This document shows, in pieces, positions 50,201 to 57,400 of a stretch of 64,000 bases of DNA (the stretch's first letter is position 1; the number at the start of each line of letters is the position of its first letter). The position numbers were made by a program, and so were the translations under genes. The stretch is from Nymphalis io (taxonomy: Eukaryota; Arthropoda; Insecta; Lepidoptera; Nymphalidae). The DNA is taken from the NCBI RefSeq assembly GCF_905147045.1, contig NC_065890.1:1178001-1242000 (forward strand). Reading direction: 5' to 3'. The notes below the pieces were generated by a model that saw nothing but the letters and a program-made list of their open reading frames with translations, was not told the origin of the DNA and did no database searches.

Positions 50201-50623
50201 ATTGGCTGAAATTTGACGATAATTTTTGAAAACGTATTACGTTATAATGTTTTTTTAAAATCTTATGGCAGCTTCACACGGCAACGATATATCTTAGTGA
50301 TTTATCTATCGCTCATTTCATCAATGGACTTGCTGTGTGTGGACAGGATTGGACATGTCCGAAGAATGACACGATTCACGCACGAACGTCTATGAAGACT
50401 GACGATCGACGAAGATGTCGGTAGCGTGTGGGTAAAGGGCAAACTCAAAACGCTACGATATATCGTTGCCGTATGTAGCCATTATTCTACCCGAGCGAAG
50501 CAGGGACGGTTAACTAGTATATTAGAAAATAGAATAGGTATTATTCCTTACCTCCTTATTTTGTCCTAGAAGCTGATTCTCTATATCTTGTGATAGTATC
50601 GTAGTGCTTGTACTACTCGACAT
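18297..50623 (-). CDS. Four-repeat cyclic-nucleotide-gated-like channel (CNGK-like), whole gene model
   Basis: I assembled 41 minus-strand exons whose splice phases all agree, giving one frame of about 2,287 residues from MSSSTSTTIL (exon 1, 50623-50552) to the TAA at 18297. The product has four successive units, each with six membrane helices, a pore loop, a C-linker and a CNBD, followed by a charged tail of about 260 residues. Exon coordinates are in the four block entries. The architecture and total size match the CNGK/tetraKCNG channel known from sea-urchin and zebrafish sperm, where one chain forms a pseudo-tetramer. It would act in the plasma membrane. Ion selectivity cannot be assumed, because only repeat 4 keeps a GxGD filter. 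The weakest join is exon 32 to 33 (donor GAG|GTTGGG, with an in-frame stop 10-12 bases beyond), so a three-repeat protein plus a separate one-repeat gene remains possible. Donors after exons 18 and 40 (GTTACA) are also weak. Confidence 0.78.
19640..19890 (+). repeat. Short interspersed repeat family II, near full length
   Basis: Starts atagaataggaaggcgggcg and runs through gggccacctgatggtaagtg, ccaccgaccttgggaactaa and tcaaaccggaacacaac to tactgctgtttcgcggta. It lies in the last intron of the channel gene. Confidence 0.9.
20003..20023. repeat. (GTAT)n microsatellite
   Basis: About five tandem copies of gtat/tatg. Confidence 0.85.
20590..21265 (-). mobile_element. R1-like non-LTR retrotransposon, 3' fragment
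   Basis: A GC-rich block on the minus strand encodes the C-terminal end of an R1-clade ORF2 (21121-20753): MTGHGCFGEYLCKIG, then the Cys/His cluster CHHCGADRDTAQHTLEVCPAW, then a basic tail ending in a stop. A GC-rich 3' UTR with a C run follows to about 20590. The frame is broken upstream of 21121, and the reverse transcriptase is absent. It lies within the intron between exons 39 and 40 of the channel gene, in the same orientation as the gene. Confidence 0.85.
21293..21565 (-). repeat. tRNA-derived SINE, family I, reverse copy
   Basis: Reverse of the family I body: aacagcctgttaatgtccca, ctccaatgcgggttggtaga, atgaaaattcagtggtgctt and gcccgggtttgaaccca (box B complement). The outer head is diverged. 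Confidence 0.9.
21880..22000 (-). repeat. Short interspersed repeat family II, reverse fragment
   Basis: A degenerate reverse fragment recognised by ggtttaaaggataagtgagc and aacatctta. Confidence 0.45.
22400..24380. other. Intron 37 of the channel gene
   Basis: AT-rich. A piece at about 22870-23020 (taacgctttcacgtcctaac to acacacgcggggacgaacgc) resembles decayed mobile DNA also hinted at 47105-47215. No further exon seen. Confidence 0.45.
26138..26355 (+). repeat. tRNA-derived SINE, family I, 3' two thirds
   Basis: Starts gaattttcatgtgcttaatt and ends at cagcagtgggacattaacag. The tRNA-like head is missing. Confidence 0.88.
26470..26720 (+). repeat. Unclassified interspersed repeat
   Basis: Begins tacaagctagcgcttgactg and includes cctgatggaaagtgaattaa and actcatattgtaggtggtgg. 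A short piece of the same start (tataagcttacgcttgacca) is at 37302. Likely a non-autonomous or LINE-derived repeat. Confidence 0.45.
28150..34457 (-). CDS. CNGK-like channel, repeat 3 (exons 23-32)
   Basis: Exons: 34457-34300, 33912-33730, 33312-33155, 32555-32432, 31770-31610, 30270-30124, 29766-29625, 29326-29191, 29032-28836 and 28312-28150. A basic linker precedes S1 (CCAILSAMVYPGYTYLVI). S2 spans WPWLYFIATMLD. LLIGYYNERGILVYHP and YLKGAFLTDLFGCLPL are strongly CNG/HCN-like S2-S3 sequence. S4 is FLMLNRVLQLYRMP and S5 LFLALLNVLTCFVVY. The pore is YETTTTGYSSFKPSNF, with GYSS at about 1318-1321 in place of GYGD. S6 is IMQVLIAGMTVGALITTYF. The CNBD has IIDVDDVISDIYIVDKGSVE, then MFGNLHGDTIRCPVSITTNN. 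The exon 28 donor is placed at 30124 (GTAG|GTGAGG) because it alone keeps the frame. An in-frame stop at 28138-28140 follows exon 32 if its donor is not used. Confidence 0.83.
30420..30692 (+). repeat. tRNA-derived SINE, family I, full length
   Basis: tRNA-like head with gatggcctagtcgttaga and box B gggttcaacccgg, then the standard body and the tail cccagcagtgggacattaac. Confidence 0.92.
31305..31505 (+). repeat. tRNA-derived SINE, family III
   Basis: Head with ggttggcgtggttggt and box B gtgggttcgattcccacc, then the body gagtctgggtgtaattatgt and acaaaagaaaagtagtatat. The same family occurs at 52915, 60985 and 62715. Confidence 0.85.
32837..33125 (-). repeat. tRNA-derived SINE, family I, reverse copy
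   Basis: Full-length reverse copy from cctgttaatgtcccactgct to atcggttaagattcacgcg. It ends only about 30 bases from the donor side of channel exon 25. Confidence 0.92.
33390..33595 (-). repeat. Short interspersed repeat family II, reverse copy
   Basis: Reverse complement landmarks: aggcacaagggacataacat, aaaggttggtggtgtattgg, ccatcaggtggcc and cccgtccgccttcta. Confidence 0.85.
34656..41235 (-). CDS. CNGK-like channel, repeat 2 (exons 11-22)
   Basis: Exons: 41235-40964, 40354-40224, 39616-39487, 38678-38533, 38432-38296, 38167-38037, 37717-37582, 37505-37388, 36353-36237, 35879-35748, 35356-35278 and 34786-34656. Exon 11 is a 90-residue linker. S1 is WNSFVTCLIIIVCI (exon 12) and S2 lies in DDVVTVIYTLDLIVYLSTG. 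S3 is WFVLDIIGTLPIFEFIG and S4 LNKLLRLSKVFRMLK. S5 is MSYSLLLLLACYFLAAL. The pore is YWAISMITFT|THIETWG (about 782-798), close to the TTIGET of CNG channels but with the glycine lost. S6 is MFVLEICIVLYISIEAIY. The C-linker has YLQLRWYTDK. The CNBD has TGDMVNEMYVVKRGICE, VVGELNGRSHFG and FYTIRAVTYVEVFSISR, the second most canonical cassette of the four. Confidence 0.85.
34970..35115 (+). repeat. Short interspersed repeat family II, decayed fragment
   Basis: Recognised by acgccaccaacc, gtaattacacttccttacta and the aggccaacaacctaccac end. Confidence 0.4.
35183..35250. repeat. (TA)n microsatellite
   Basis: More than 60 bp of uninterrupted TA, immediately downstream of channel exon 21 in the gene's direction. 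Confidence 0.97.
35498..35672 (+). repeat. Short interspersed repeat family II, 5' part
   Basis: tttatagaataggaaggtgg, gggccacctgatggtaagtg, ccaaccttgggaactaag and ccttgtgcctgtaattacac. Confidence 0.88.
36468..36695 (-). repeat. tRNA-derived SINE, family I, reverse copy with internal deletion
   Basis: cctgtgaatgtcccactgct, then a jump from gagcttattcc to ttttccttcaccgtaaagca, then gcccgggtttgaaccca and actgggccatctcgg. The middle of the element is deleted. Confidence 0.9.
39640..39842 (+). mobile_element. Non-LTR retrotransposon 3'-UTR fragment
   Basis: Shares cccttccttatagtatatat, gtcgaattggagggcgttag, tagctacgacacagt and tatgtataatttgttcaaaa with the longer fragment at 62819-63402. An A-rich tail ends it. 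It lies in the intron before channel exon 13. Confidence 0.75.
39960..40160 (+). repeat. Composite of family II and family I SINE-like fragments
   Basis: Family II landmarks (ggctcgctcactctttagag, tactaagtattgctgtttgg) run into family I tail sequence (aataagcttcaaacctttt, gcccagcaacgagacatgaa) near 40080. Confidence 0.55.
41318..50623 (-). CDS. CNGK-like channel, N-terminus and repeat 1 (exons 1-10)
   Basis: Exons: 50623-50552, 49672-49417, 48749-48633, 47918-47803, 47077-46929, 44451-44277, 43552-43388, 42771-42625, 41789-41616 and 41373-41318. S1 is about residues 49-67 and S2 74-95 (exon 2). S3 is GFLIDAITFSHYIL and S4 YYLRLHRPFRYL (exon 3). S5 is in exon 4 (YCYIFLILRLSWVLIWL). The pore loop reads VVNKMFIPIGPSI (about 228-240), with no GYG. 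S6 is LLVMMTGCLVVTGAAVASL (exon 6). The C-linker includes FYKMYWHKQRAVSV. The CNBD runs IPGDTIIKR, IYITYGDVE, RGTILSPCAGSPV and ATFCTAHVLNTTDLW; the usual FGE phosphate cassette is unrecognisable. The end of exon 9 is uncertain by one codon (41619 or 41616). The intron between exons 5 and 6 holds the R1-like LINE. Confidence 0.8.
42395..42475. repeat. AT-rich self-complementary tandem
   Basis: Repeats of attatattataattataata-type units, each nearly its own reverse complement. Confidence 0.8.
43915..44222 (-). repeat. tRNA-derived SINE, family I, reverse full-length copy
   Basis: From cctgtgaatgtcccactgct through ctccaatgcgggttggtgga and atgaaaattcagaggtgctt to accactgggccatctcgg. Confidence 0.92.
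44605..44858 (+). repeat. Short interspersed repeat family II, left part of interrupted copy
   Basis: Runs from gagcatatgggccacctgat to gtacctacccagacgggc, where it is interrupted by the R1-like insertion and resumes at 46719 (cagacgggcttgcacaaagc). Confidence 0.9.
44859..46718 (-). mobile_element. R1-like non-LTR retrotransposon, 5'-truncated, with target-site duplication
   Basis: A minus-strand element of about 1.86 kb whose poly(A) tail appears as the T run at 44860-44880. The 9-bp sequence cagacgggc occurs at 44850-44858 and again at 46719-46727 and is the target-site duplication. The ORF starts inside the reverse transcriptase at about 46555 with SLDVANAFNSLPFETIREA, VPQGSVLGPILWN, FCYADDTLI and MKYLGLILD. 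A one-base frameshift near 45845 (after SMALYGA, resuming at PIWVDAL) breaks it, then the C-terminal domain follows: TGHGCFGKYMHKIARREMS, CHECGAPTDTVQHTLTEC and a basic end at 45081. Non-functional copy. Confidence 0.92.
46719..46748 (+). repeat. Short interspersed repeat family II, right end of interrupted copy
   Basis: cagacgggcttgcacaaagc plus cctacca completes the family II element begun at 44605. Confidence 0.88.
47212..47462 (+). repeat. Short interspersed repeat family II
   Basis: tataggttatagataggcgg-like start, gggtcacctgatgttaagtg, atgttatgtcccttgtgtct and tcaaaccggaacacaac. Confidence 0.88.
48308..48420 (+). repeat. Short interspersed repeat family II, decayed 5' part
   Basis: cttatagaatacgaaaacgg, tggtaagtggtcatcaacgc and catagagattggctttgtaa. 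Confidence 0.7.
49140..49295 (+). repeat. Short interspersed repeat family II, 5' part
   Basis: tttatagaataggtaggcga, gggccacctaatagtaagtg and ccaaccttgggaactaagat. Confidence 0.88.
50040..50518 (+). mobile_element. Helitron-like non-autonomous element end
   Basis: Ends with gagcgaagcagggacggtta actagt, the kind of terminus (hairpin-like, then CTAG before T) typical of lepidopteran Helitrons. Inside, cacacggcaacgatatat and its reverse complement (gatatatcgttgccgt) form a subterminal inverted repeat at about 50277 and 50456. A similar decayed end lies near 49970. It sits in the intron between channel exons 1 and 2. The 5' limit is not defined. Confidence 0.45.
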
Positions 50624-51002
50624 TGTTATTTTTCACACTAACAATTAAAAGTTGGTAATTATATTTTTAGTAAAGTATTTTTTTTTTCTTCTTTTTCTCG
50701 CATATATCTAATCTAGTTGAGCGCAAAATATGTATAACCACCGCACGTAACTAAATAAAAATGGTGACATTGTGAAATATCTAACGTCATAAATGTCAGT
50801 CACCGAATCTTTTGATTAAAACCTCCTTTTAATTTTCTTAGATAAAAATCGGAATGTTTCCCTCTTTGCTAATTTAATACAATAAATAATACATACACTG
50901 ATGATATGAATTACTTTATACATTAAACACTTATATGTTTCGAACATATATAAATATTTTTATTGGTTTTAATTTAATTTATTAGAAAACTAACTACTGG
51001 TA

Positions 51003-51182
51003 GAATAGAATAGAATATGCTTTATTGTACACCAAAAGAGTTACAGAACCAGTTTAAACACAAACACAAAAGAAACGAAAACTATTTTGTACAAAAGGCG
51101 GTCTTATCTCTAAAAGAGCGATCTCTTCCAGACAACCTTTGGGTGAAGGACATGAAATAAATAAAGCGGTAAGGAGGTGTAC
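51003..51182 (-). mobile_element. LINE 3'-end fragment, reverse orientation
   Basis: atagaatatgctttattgta, acaaaaggcggtcttatctc and ctcttccagacaacctttgg resemble the 3' end of a widespread lepidopteran LINE, here reversed. Recognised from general familiarity, not a search. Confidence 0.5.
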
Positions 51183-51634
51183 TAATCATCTCAATTAATT
51201 AACTAACTACAGATATTCTGAAAAAAAAACACTAAGTTTTAACCTCATTCCATTATTCTGATTTAATATCAAGAAAACATTTAATTAAAATTTGATCACT
51301 ATTAAGAATATCACAATATTTCTAGCATATTTATATAAAACCTTACCTATATAATATATGGCTATCATGGTCTCCGTATTTTGCCGACGATGATTAATTA
51401 TTTTTGTTCATTTCCACTGTGAAACAATCTTGAAGCATCAATAAAGTAACAAATACAAGACTTTAAATTAAATACCGTAAATGAACAATTTTCAGTTACA
51501 CTTACATACATTATCTCCTCAGAGCAAAGATTTTTTGGCCAGAGATTATTTCATAAAAGCAAGATTTAAACATTGTAAATGAACAAAATAAAGTACATAA
51601 GTGGCTGATTGTCATATACTTATGCATATGGTAA

Positions 51635-51722
51635 ATCAGTGATGCTTGCCCGAGCTTCAGCTCGCATTCTTCGGTTAAAATTCAATTGTTCCAACCATTG
51701 AACCATCTCGACTCATTATCAA
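51635..51722 (-). repeat. tRNA-derived SINE, family I, reverse head fragment
   Basis: gtgatgcttgcccgagctt, ttcggttaaaattcaattgt and aaccatctcgact match the head of family I in reverse. Confidence 0.65.
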
Positions 51723-51919
51723 TCATCCGAACGAAACTTGCAGCTTATCTCAAGCTATGTCAGCCGATACAGTAATATAAAAAATATATATGAGTATTCG
51801 GTAGAATAAAAGTTTATCGGACAAAACTTTTAACCTCTTATATAAATTAATTATAAATAACCATTAAAATAACAATAAAAAGAAAGTATACAAATTTGTA
51901 CTAAATTATCTATAATTGG

Positions 51920-54394
51920 TTACATCTTCGTTCTAACATGCTGCATGTGTTCTTTCCGAAATTCACGATTAATTTGAGCACCAATTTTTATCCTGATCCA
52001 TTCGGGCGCTAATTTTATGAAAAAGTACTGAAAACATATAAAATGATTTTAATGCAACAGAATTCAAAACGCCTAAATTAATAATATTAATTATATTACA
52101 AAATAGGTAGTAAAGATATGTAGAATTAGTATTTCCTGATCTCATTCGGGATGTATAAATTAAAATGAATATGTTTATTTGTATAAAGTTTTTTTTACCT
52201 TAAAAATTAAAAAAAAAATTAATGAGTTCATAGCCAGTGTCACTCGTATTGGTATAAGGATTCTAATGATATTCCATACATTCAAATCTGCTCAGGAATT
52301 TTAAAGTTATGGTGGAATAAAGAAACCCACATACATACATGAACAGTCGCTTAAACAGAGTAATTACTGAGTTTTTAGTCAAATTTTCTCGTTAACATTT
52401 CAAATCAACATTAACTTGAAATTTAATTTATCTCGTAAAATGAAGAGGTTCTTTGACCCAAATGATTTTAAAAGAATAATAAAGAGGTTTGACAATTCTT
52501 AATGAATTATGATGTCAGTCGTGATAACAGATTAGATGCAGGTTTAAATTTTTCCTTATATATTATTTAAAATTATCTTCGGTTAAAATTCAACAATATT
52601 TAAAATTTGATTATAGAAAATCACCTGAATTCCATGTAACCAGTATCCTGTAGTGGTCTGCACTCTGGCGAGTGTTGTGATGGCGTGGCGGGTGTAGGTG
52701 GTTGCATCGGGCACTAAGAGGTTCCCATCCAACAGCTTTTGAGAGAAGTTGTTCATCTTGGTGGATACGAACAGAGGCGAGAGGTGCTGAATATGGATAC
52801 CCTTAGATCCGTACTCTTCTCGTATAGCAAATGTGAAGTTACGAACGTAAACCTAAAACATTTCAATGAATTTGGTAGAATCGTTTGTCGATAGAATAAG
52901 TTCAAATAGAATAATAATAATATCCTGGGACATTATTCACACACGGCCATCTGATCCCAAATTAAGCTTGTACAAAGCTTGTGCTATGAGAACCAGACAA
53001 CTGATATACTACATATATTATTTTTCTTATGTAAATATATATGTATATAGATAATTACACCCAGACTCAGGACAAACAGACATGTTTATACACACAAATG
53101 TCTGTCCTAGATGGGAATCGAACCCACAACCTTCGGCGTGAAAGGCAAGTATCTACTAACCACTCCAACCGGTTCGTCAAAGAATGAGAGCTGACATACA
53201 AGTTAACATGTTTATGGCCGTCATAGACGCTAGGGTTCGGGTAACGCTACGTTATATAATTATATGGATTAAGTGTGATATATAGTTAGTATTTAGTCTA
53301 AAACTGAAATACTCACATAAATGTTTAAAGTCCTCGATGTACATGAGTACGATTTAATAGTTATTTAGTGTTTGCATTTTAAAACATATATCTTATACAG
53401 ATTAAGAGACCGAATATAACCCAAAGCATGGGTGTGATGCGCACAAATGTCTGTAAGGACTGTGACATATTAAAGAATAGAATAAGAACCCTATACTGTA
53501 AATGCTCCTCGAAATTTGATTATAACAGTTGAGCTTGTAATATAATTATAACCATGCAATACAAATCCATGGCAAATAAATGGCAGCCATAGCAAACTGC
53601 ACCTTTCTTGATTATAATAATCAGTAATAACCAAATAAACATCAAACTGCATTTGTTTGTTGTATGTACCTTAGTGGCTGCGTACACAGCCATGAGAGGA
53701 AGAGGCTGCAGCTCTGAACCAGAGGACACGTTGATAATGGCTCCCTGTCCTCTCGCCACCATACCCGGCAGGACCATGCGTGTCATCGAAGTCACAGCGA
53801 CCACATTCACGTTAATGATCTCCCATGCCTTGGCTGTTGGAAGTTCACATAATGGCATCGGGTAATCGTATTGGACGCCAACGTTGTTCACTGTAAGCAC
53901 AATAATTCAATTGGTCAGAAATAAAACAAAAAAATGGACACTATAGTATAGTTTCCAATAGTTGAATAGTCAACATCTACTCAAGTATCTGCACGTCGCA
54001 GTTTGTCCTTCTCTGACACTTCCCATATAACAAGTGGTTGTACTTGTACTTAAATAATACTATATTTTTTGTATATTCTATTCAACAAATAAAAATATCG
54101 AATAAATCAAATAAAATGATGTGCCTTAAAATAAATAAACCTTTCCCGTCCATTCTTCTAAATAGTTGGATTTTGATGCTGTTTTCGTTGTTTATGTAGA
54201 TAATTTATTAGTGAAATTGAACGTTTTGTAATCAAATCTAACATATTAACTATTATTATATAACATTTGATATATATATATCGAATGTAACATATTCTAA
54301 CTAAACTATGTAAGATACAAAGTAAGACATATTACGGTAGGTAGCTTTACTCACGACTAGCAGAGACCAGAGACTAGTATTATATCATAAAATT

Positions 54395-54455
<61 letters not shown>

Positions 54456-57400
54456 GTATATTTCTCTTTTTCAAATACATCATATATATTTAAAAATTAT
54501 TTACTTACTAGATATTAAGGCTTTAATGTAAATAATTGTTAGGAAAATTATAAAACTAGATATAGAAAAAAATATGATTTAATATCAATTGAAAATGAAA
54601 AACACCTGATGAAAATTATCGAATATACCTCCAAGATTGTTTATCATCTACATCTTTTTTTTCATAATAATATACCTTATTTTTTTATTAAGATTTTGAG
54701 CTTTATATATATTAATTGATAAATTTAAGATTATGTACGGGATTTTATTACAGAATCAAATACCACAGGAAGGTATATATTAAATTTGCGAAGTCGGTAG
54801 CTTTTACAATTTTATCCTTTCTTATCGTGTTTGCACACTTTTACAGTACTTTTATGGACTAAAAGATTTTCATACTCCGCAAATGTATTTTCAAATGCAT
54901 TATTTTCTACAAATACTATTTATAATATCAAATATATACTCTCATCAGAGTTTACTCTTTTGTTATTGTTATTGATATATAGACAGAGCATAAATAGCGT
55001 TTTGTTATTTAAATATAAATTATGATCATAAAATAAAACAACTAGGTACACTATTCAATTTCAGATGCATAGAATTAATTTTATTGATTTAGTACTGATT
55101 TGACTGATATTTTTATTTATCTTCCACGCCAAGATTTTGGCTATAGACTAGCAAATAAGATATCCATGATTGAAGCATCATAATTGTAACAAACCTAAAA
55201 TTCCCAAGGGTATGTCCTTCAATTGATCTTCGATGTGTTGGTATATTTCGGTCCCCTTACTGAAATCCGCTACGATAATCTTCGTTTTGACACTGTGTAA
55301 TTTTTCTGAAACATAATTTATAATTGTTAAGTATTAATGTTTAACAATATTTAGTTATTATTTAATTTTAATAACACGCGTGATTCAACATCCAACGGAC
55401 AGCAGAGATATTTTGTAAGAAGCCGACTTACGTCTTATCATTTATATGTTATAATTGCTATTACAGTCATTGTCGCATATCACCTTCTGATATTAGAGCA
55501 CACGTATTCTGCGGTGAGTTTCGTGTTTGTTCAAACAGAATAGCTCTACCAACCGTAAATATTATATTTTACTCGTTTCGTTTCGTTTTAAGGAAATAAT
55601 ATTATTGTAAATATGTGTTTGTTTCTAAGGAGTTTGAACTTTGGTAGTAGTTAGACATAAGAGATGCATTTTAATCCTGGCAACTGATAGCAGTTCATCT
55701 TTTGGGCTGCGCCTATGATCCTATGATGATATACTAACATAATAAATAAAATAGTCTTTATAATATGACGATTTCCAACTACATTTATTGTTTGAACGCG
55801 TGCCGATCTTTATTATAACATCAATTTGAAGTACATAATAATTAAAATGCTGCTTAATTTTATTAAAAATAATAATTTGAAAATTGTTATTGTTTTATAT
55901 ATTTTATTTAACTATTAATCTATGTACAGTCATTTTTATACATATATTCTATAACTAAAAATAAAATAAAAAACAAAATACGCATTACAAACTTATAGAA
56001 AAAACACGCCGCCTTAAAGATAGTTCTGTGGCATTGTACCCGATACGCTGGTACAATGCCTGGCCTCTCTGCACCGCTGGACTCAGCCTTTGGGCTAAAT
56101 AAGCGCCTGCTCTCGGGTCATCCGAAGTGTGGAAATAATTGATGATAATAGTTGATCAGAACTGTTAAAACCATATTTACTTGAAAGAATTAGATACGTA
56201 TTCGTTGCTATATTATTAAAATATCTTATTGAAAAATTTCCTAATTTGGAACCTTTCTATACGAATAAACATTATTAACATAGCCGCTTTTGTATCGTCA
56301 TTTTACAGGATGGATTTTAATACACAACGAGACGTTGAGTCTACCGAGAAACTACAGAAATTGTTCTATTGATGGTTATCATAAATTGCCAGGCCTTGTA
56401 GATAAGACCGCGTCGTATAACTTAAAACTGTATGATTGATTTATTTATTGTTTTTTTTTTCATTATCAATTCTTTCAAGCCTAGAAGGCCTAGTGGTTAG
56501 AACGCGTGAATCTTAACCGATGATCGTGGGTTCAAACCCGGGCAAACACCACTGAATTTTCATGTGCTTAATTTGTGATTAAAATTCATCTCATGCTTGA
56601 CGGTGAAGGAAAACATCGTGAGGAAACCTGCATGTGTCTAATTTTATTGAAATTATGTCACATGTGTATCCTACCAACCCGCATTGGAGCAGCGTGGTGG
56701 AATAAGGTCTAAAACCTTCTCCTCAAAAAGGGAGAGGAGGCCTTAGCCCAGCAGTGGGACATTAACAGGCTGTTACTGTATCAATTCTTTCACTGAACAT
56801 TAATATGGATGTTTCACATTAGCCAGCCGTTCCATTACGGCCACATTTAATTTATATACATATATGTGTGTAATTGACCACGTTTATACAATTTATAAAT
56901 CCCGTAAGGAAATCATCAAACTGCATAGAAATCACTAAAAATGAATACACGTAACTTATGTAAACATGTGTGAAATTTACACATTTAAAGTACATATTAT
57001 GATTAGTAATATTAATAGCAATAGTGTTTGCATCAACACTTATACGGCACTTCACGTGGCGTACAGTGTTCGCGTATTTGCAATAAATCTCCGAGAACGA
57101 CAATATTTAAATGACATTTACACAGCTATGGAAAAAAAACAAATAGTAAGCTGTGATTCAAGAATACATTGGAGGCGTTTACCTAGCTGTGGAACATTTA
57201 AAGGCAATTACATATTTACATCTATCGTGCTATTTAAAAAAAAACATTTACCTATCTCGTCCGCGACTTTCTTCAGCTTTTCGATGTTCCTGCTGATGAG
57301 GATAACATTGATACCTCGCTGTGCCAGCTCCAGCGCGTATTGTTTACCAATCCCGTCTGTGCTGCCAGTAATTGCTGCGAACAAAAAGTTTTATTTAGTT

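Larger units (their letters stand above)
50624..51919. other. Spacer between channel gene 5' end and dehydrogenase 3' end
   Basis: Contains the channel promoter region, which shows no clear core motif, and repeat remnants. No reading frame of note. Confidence 0.45.
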
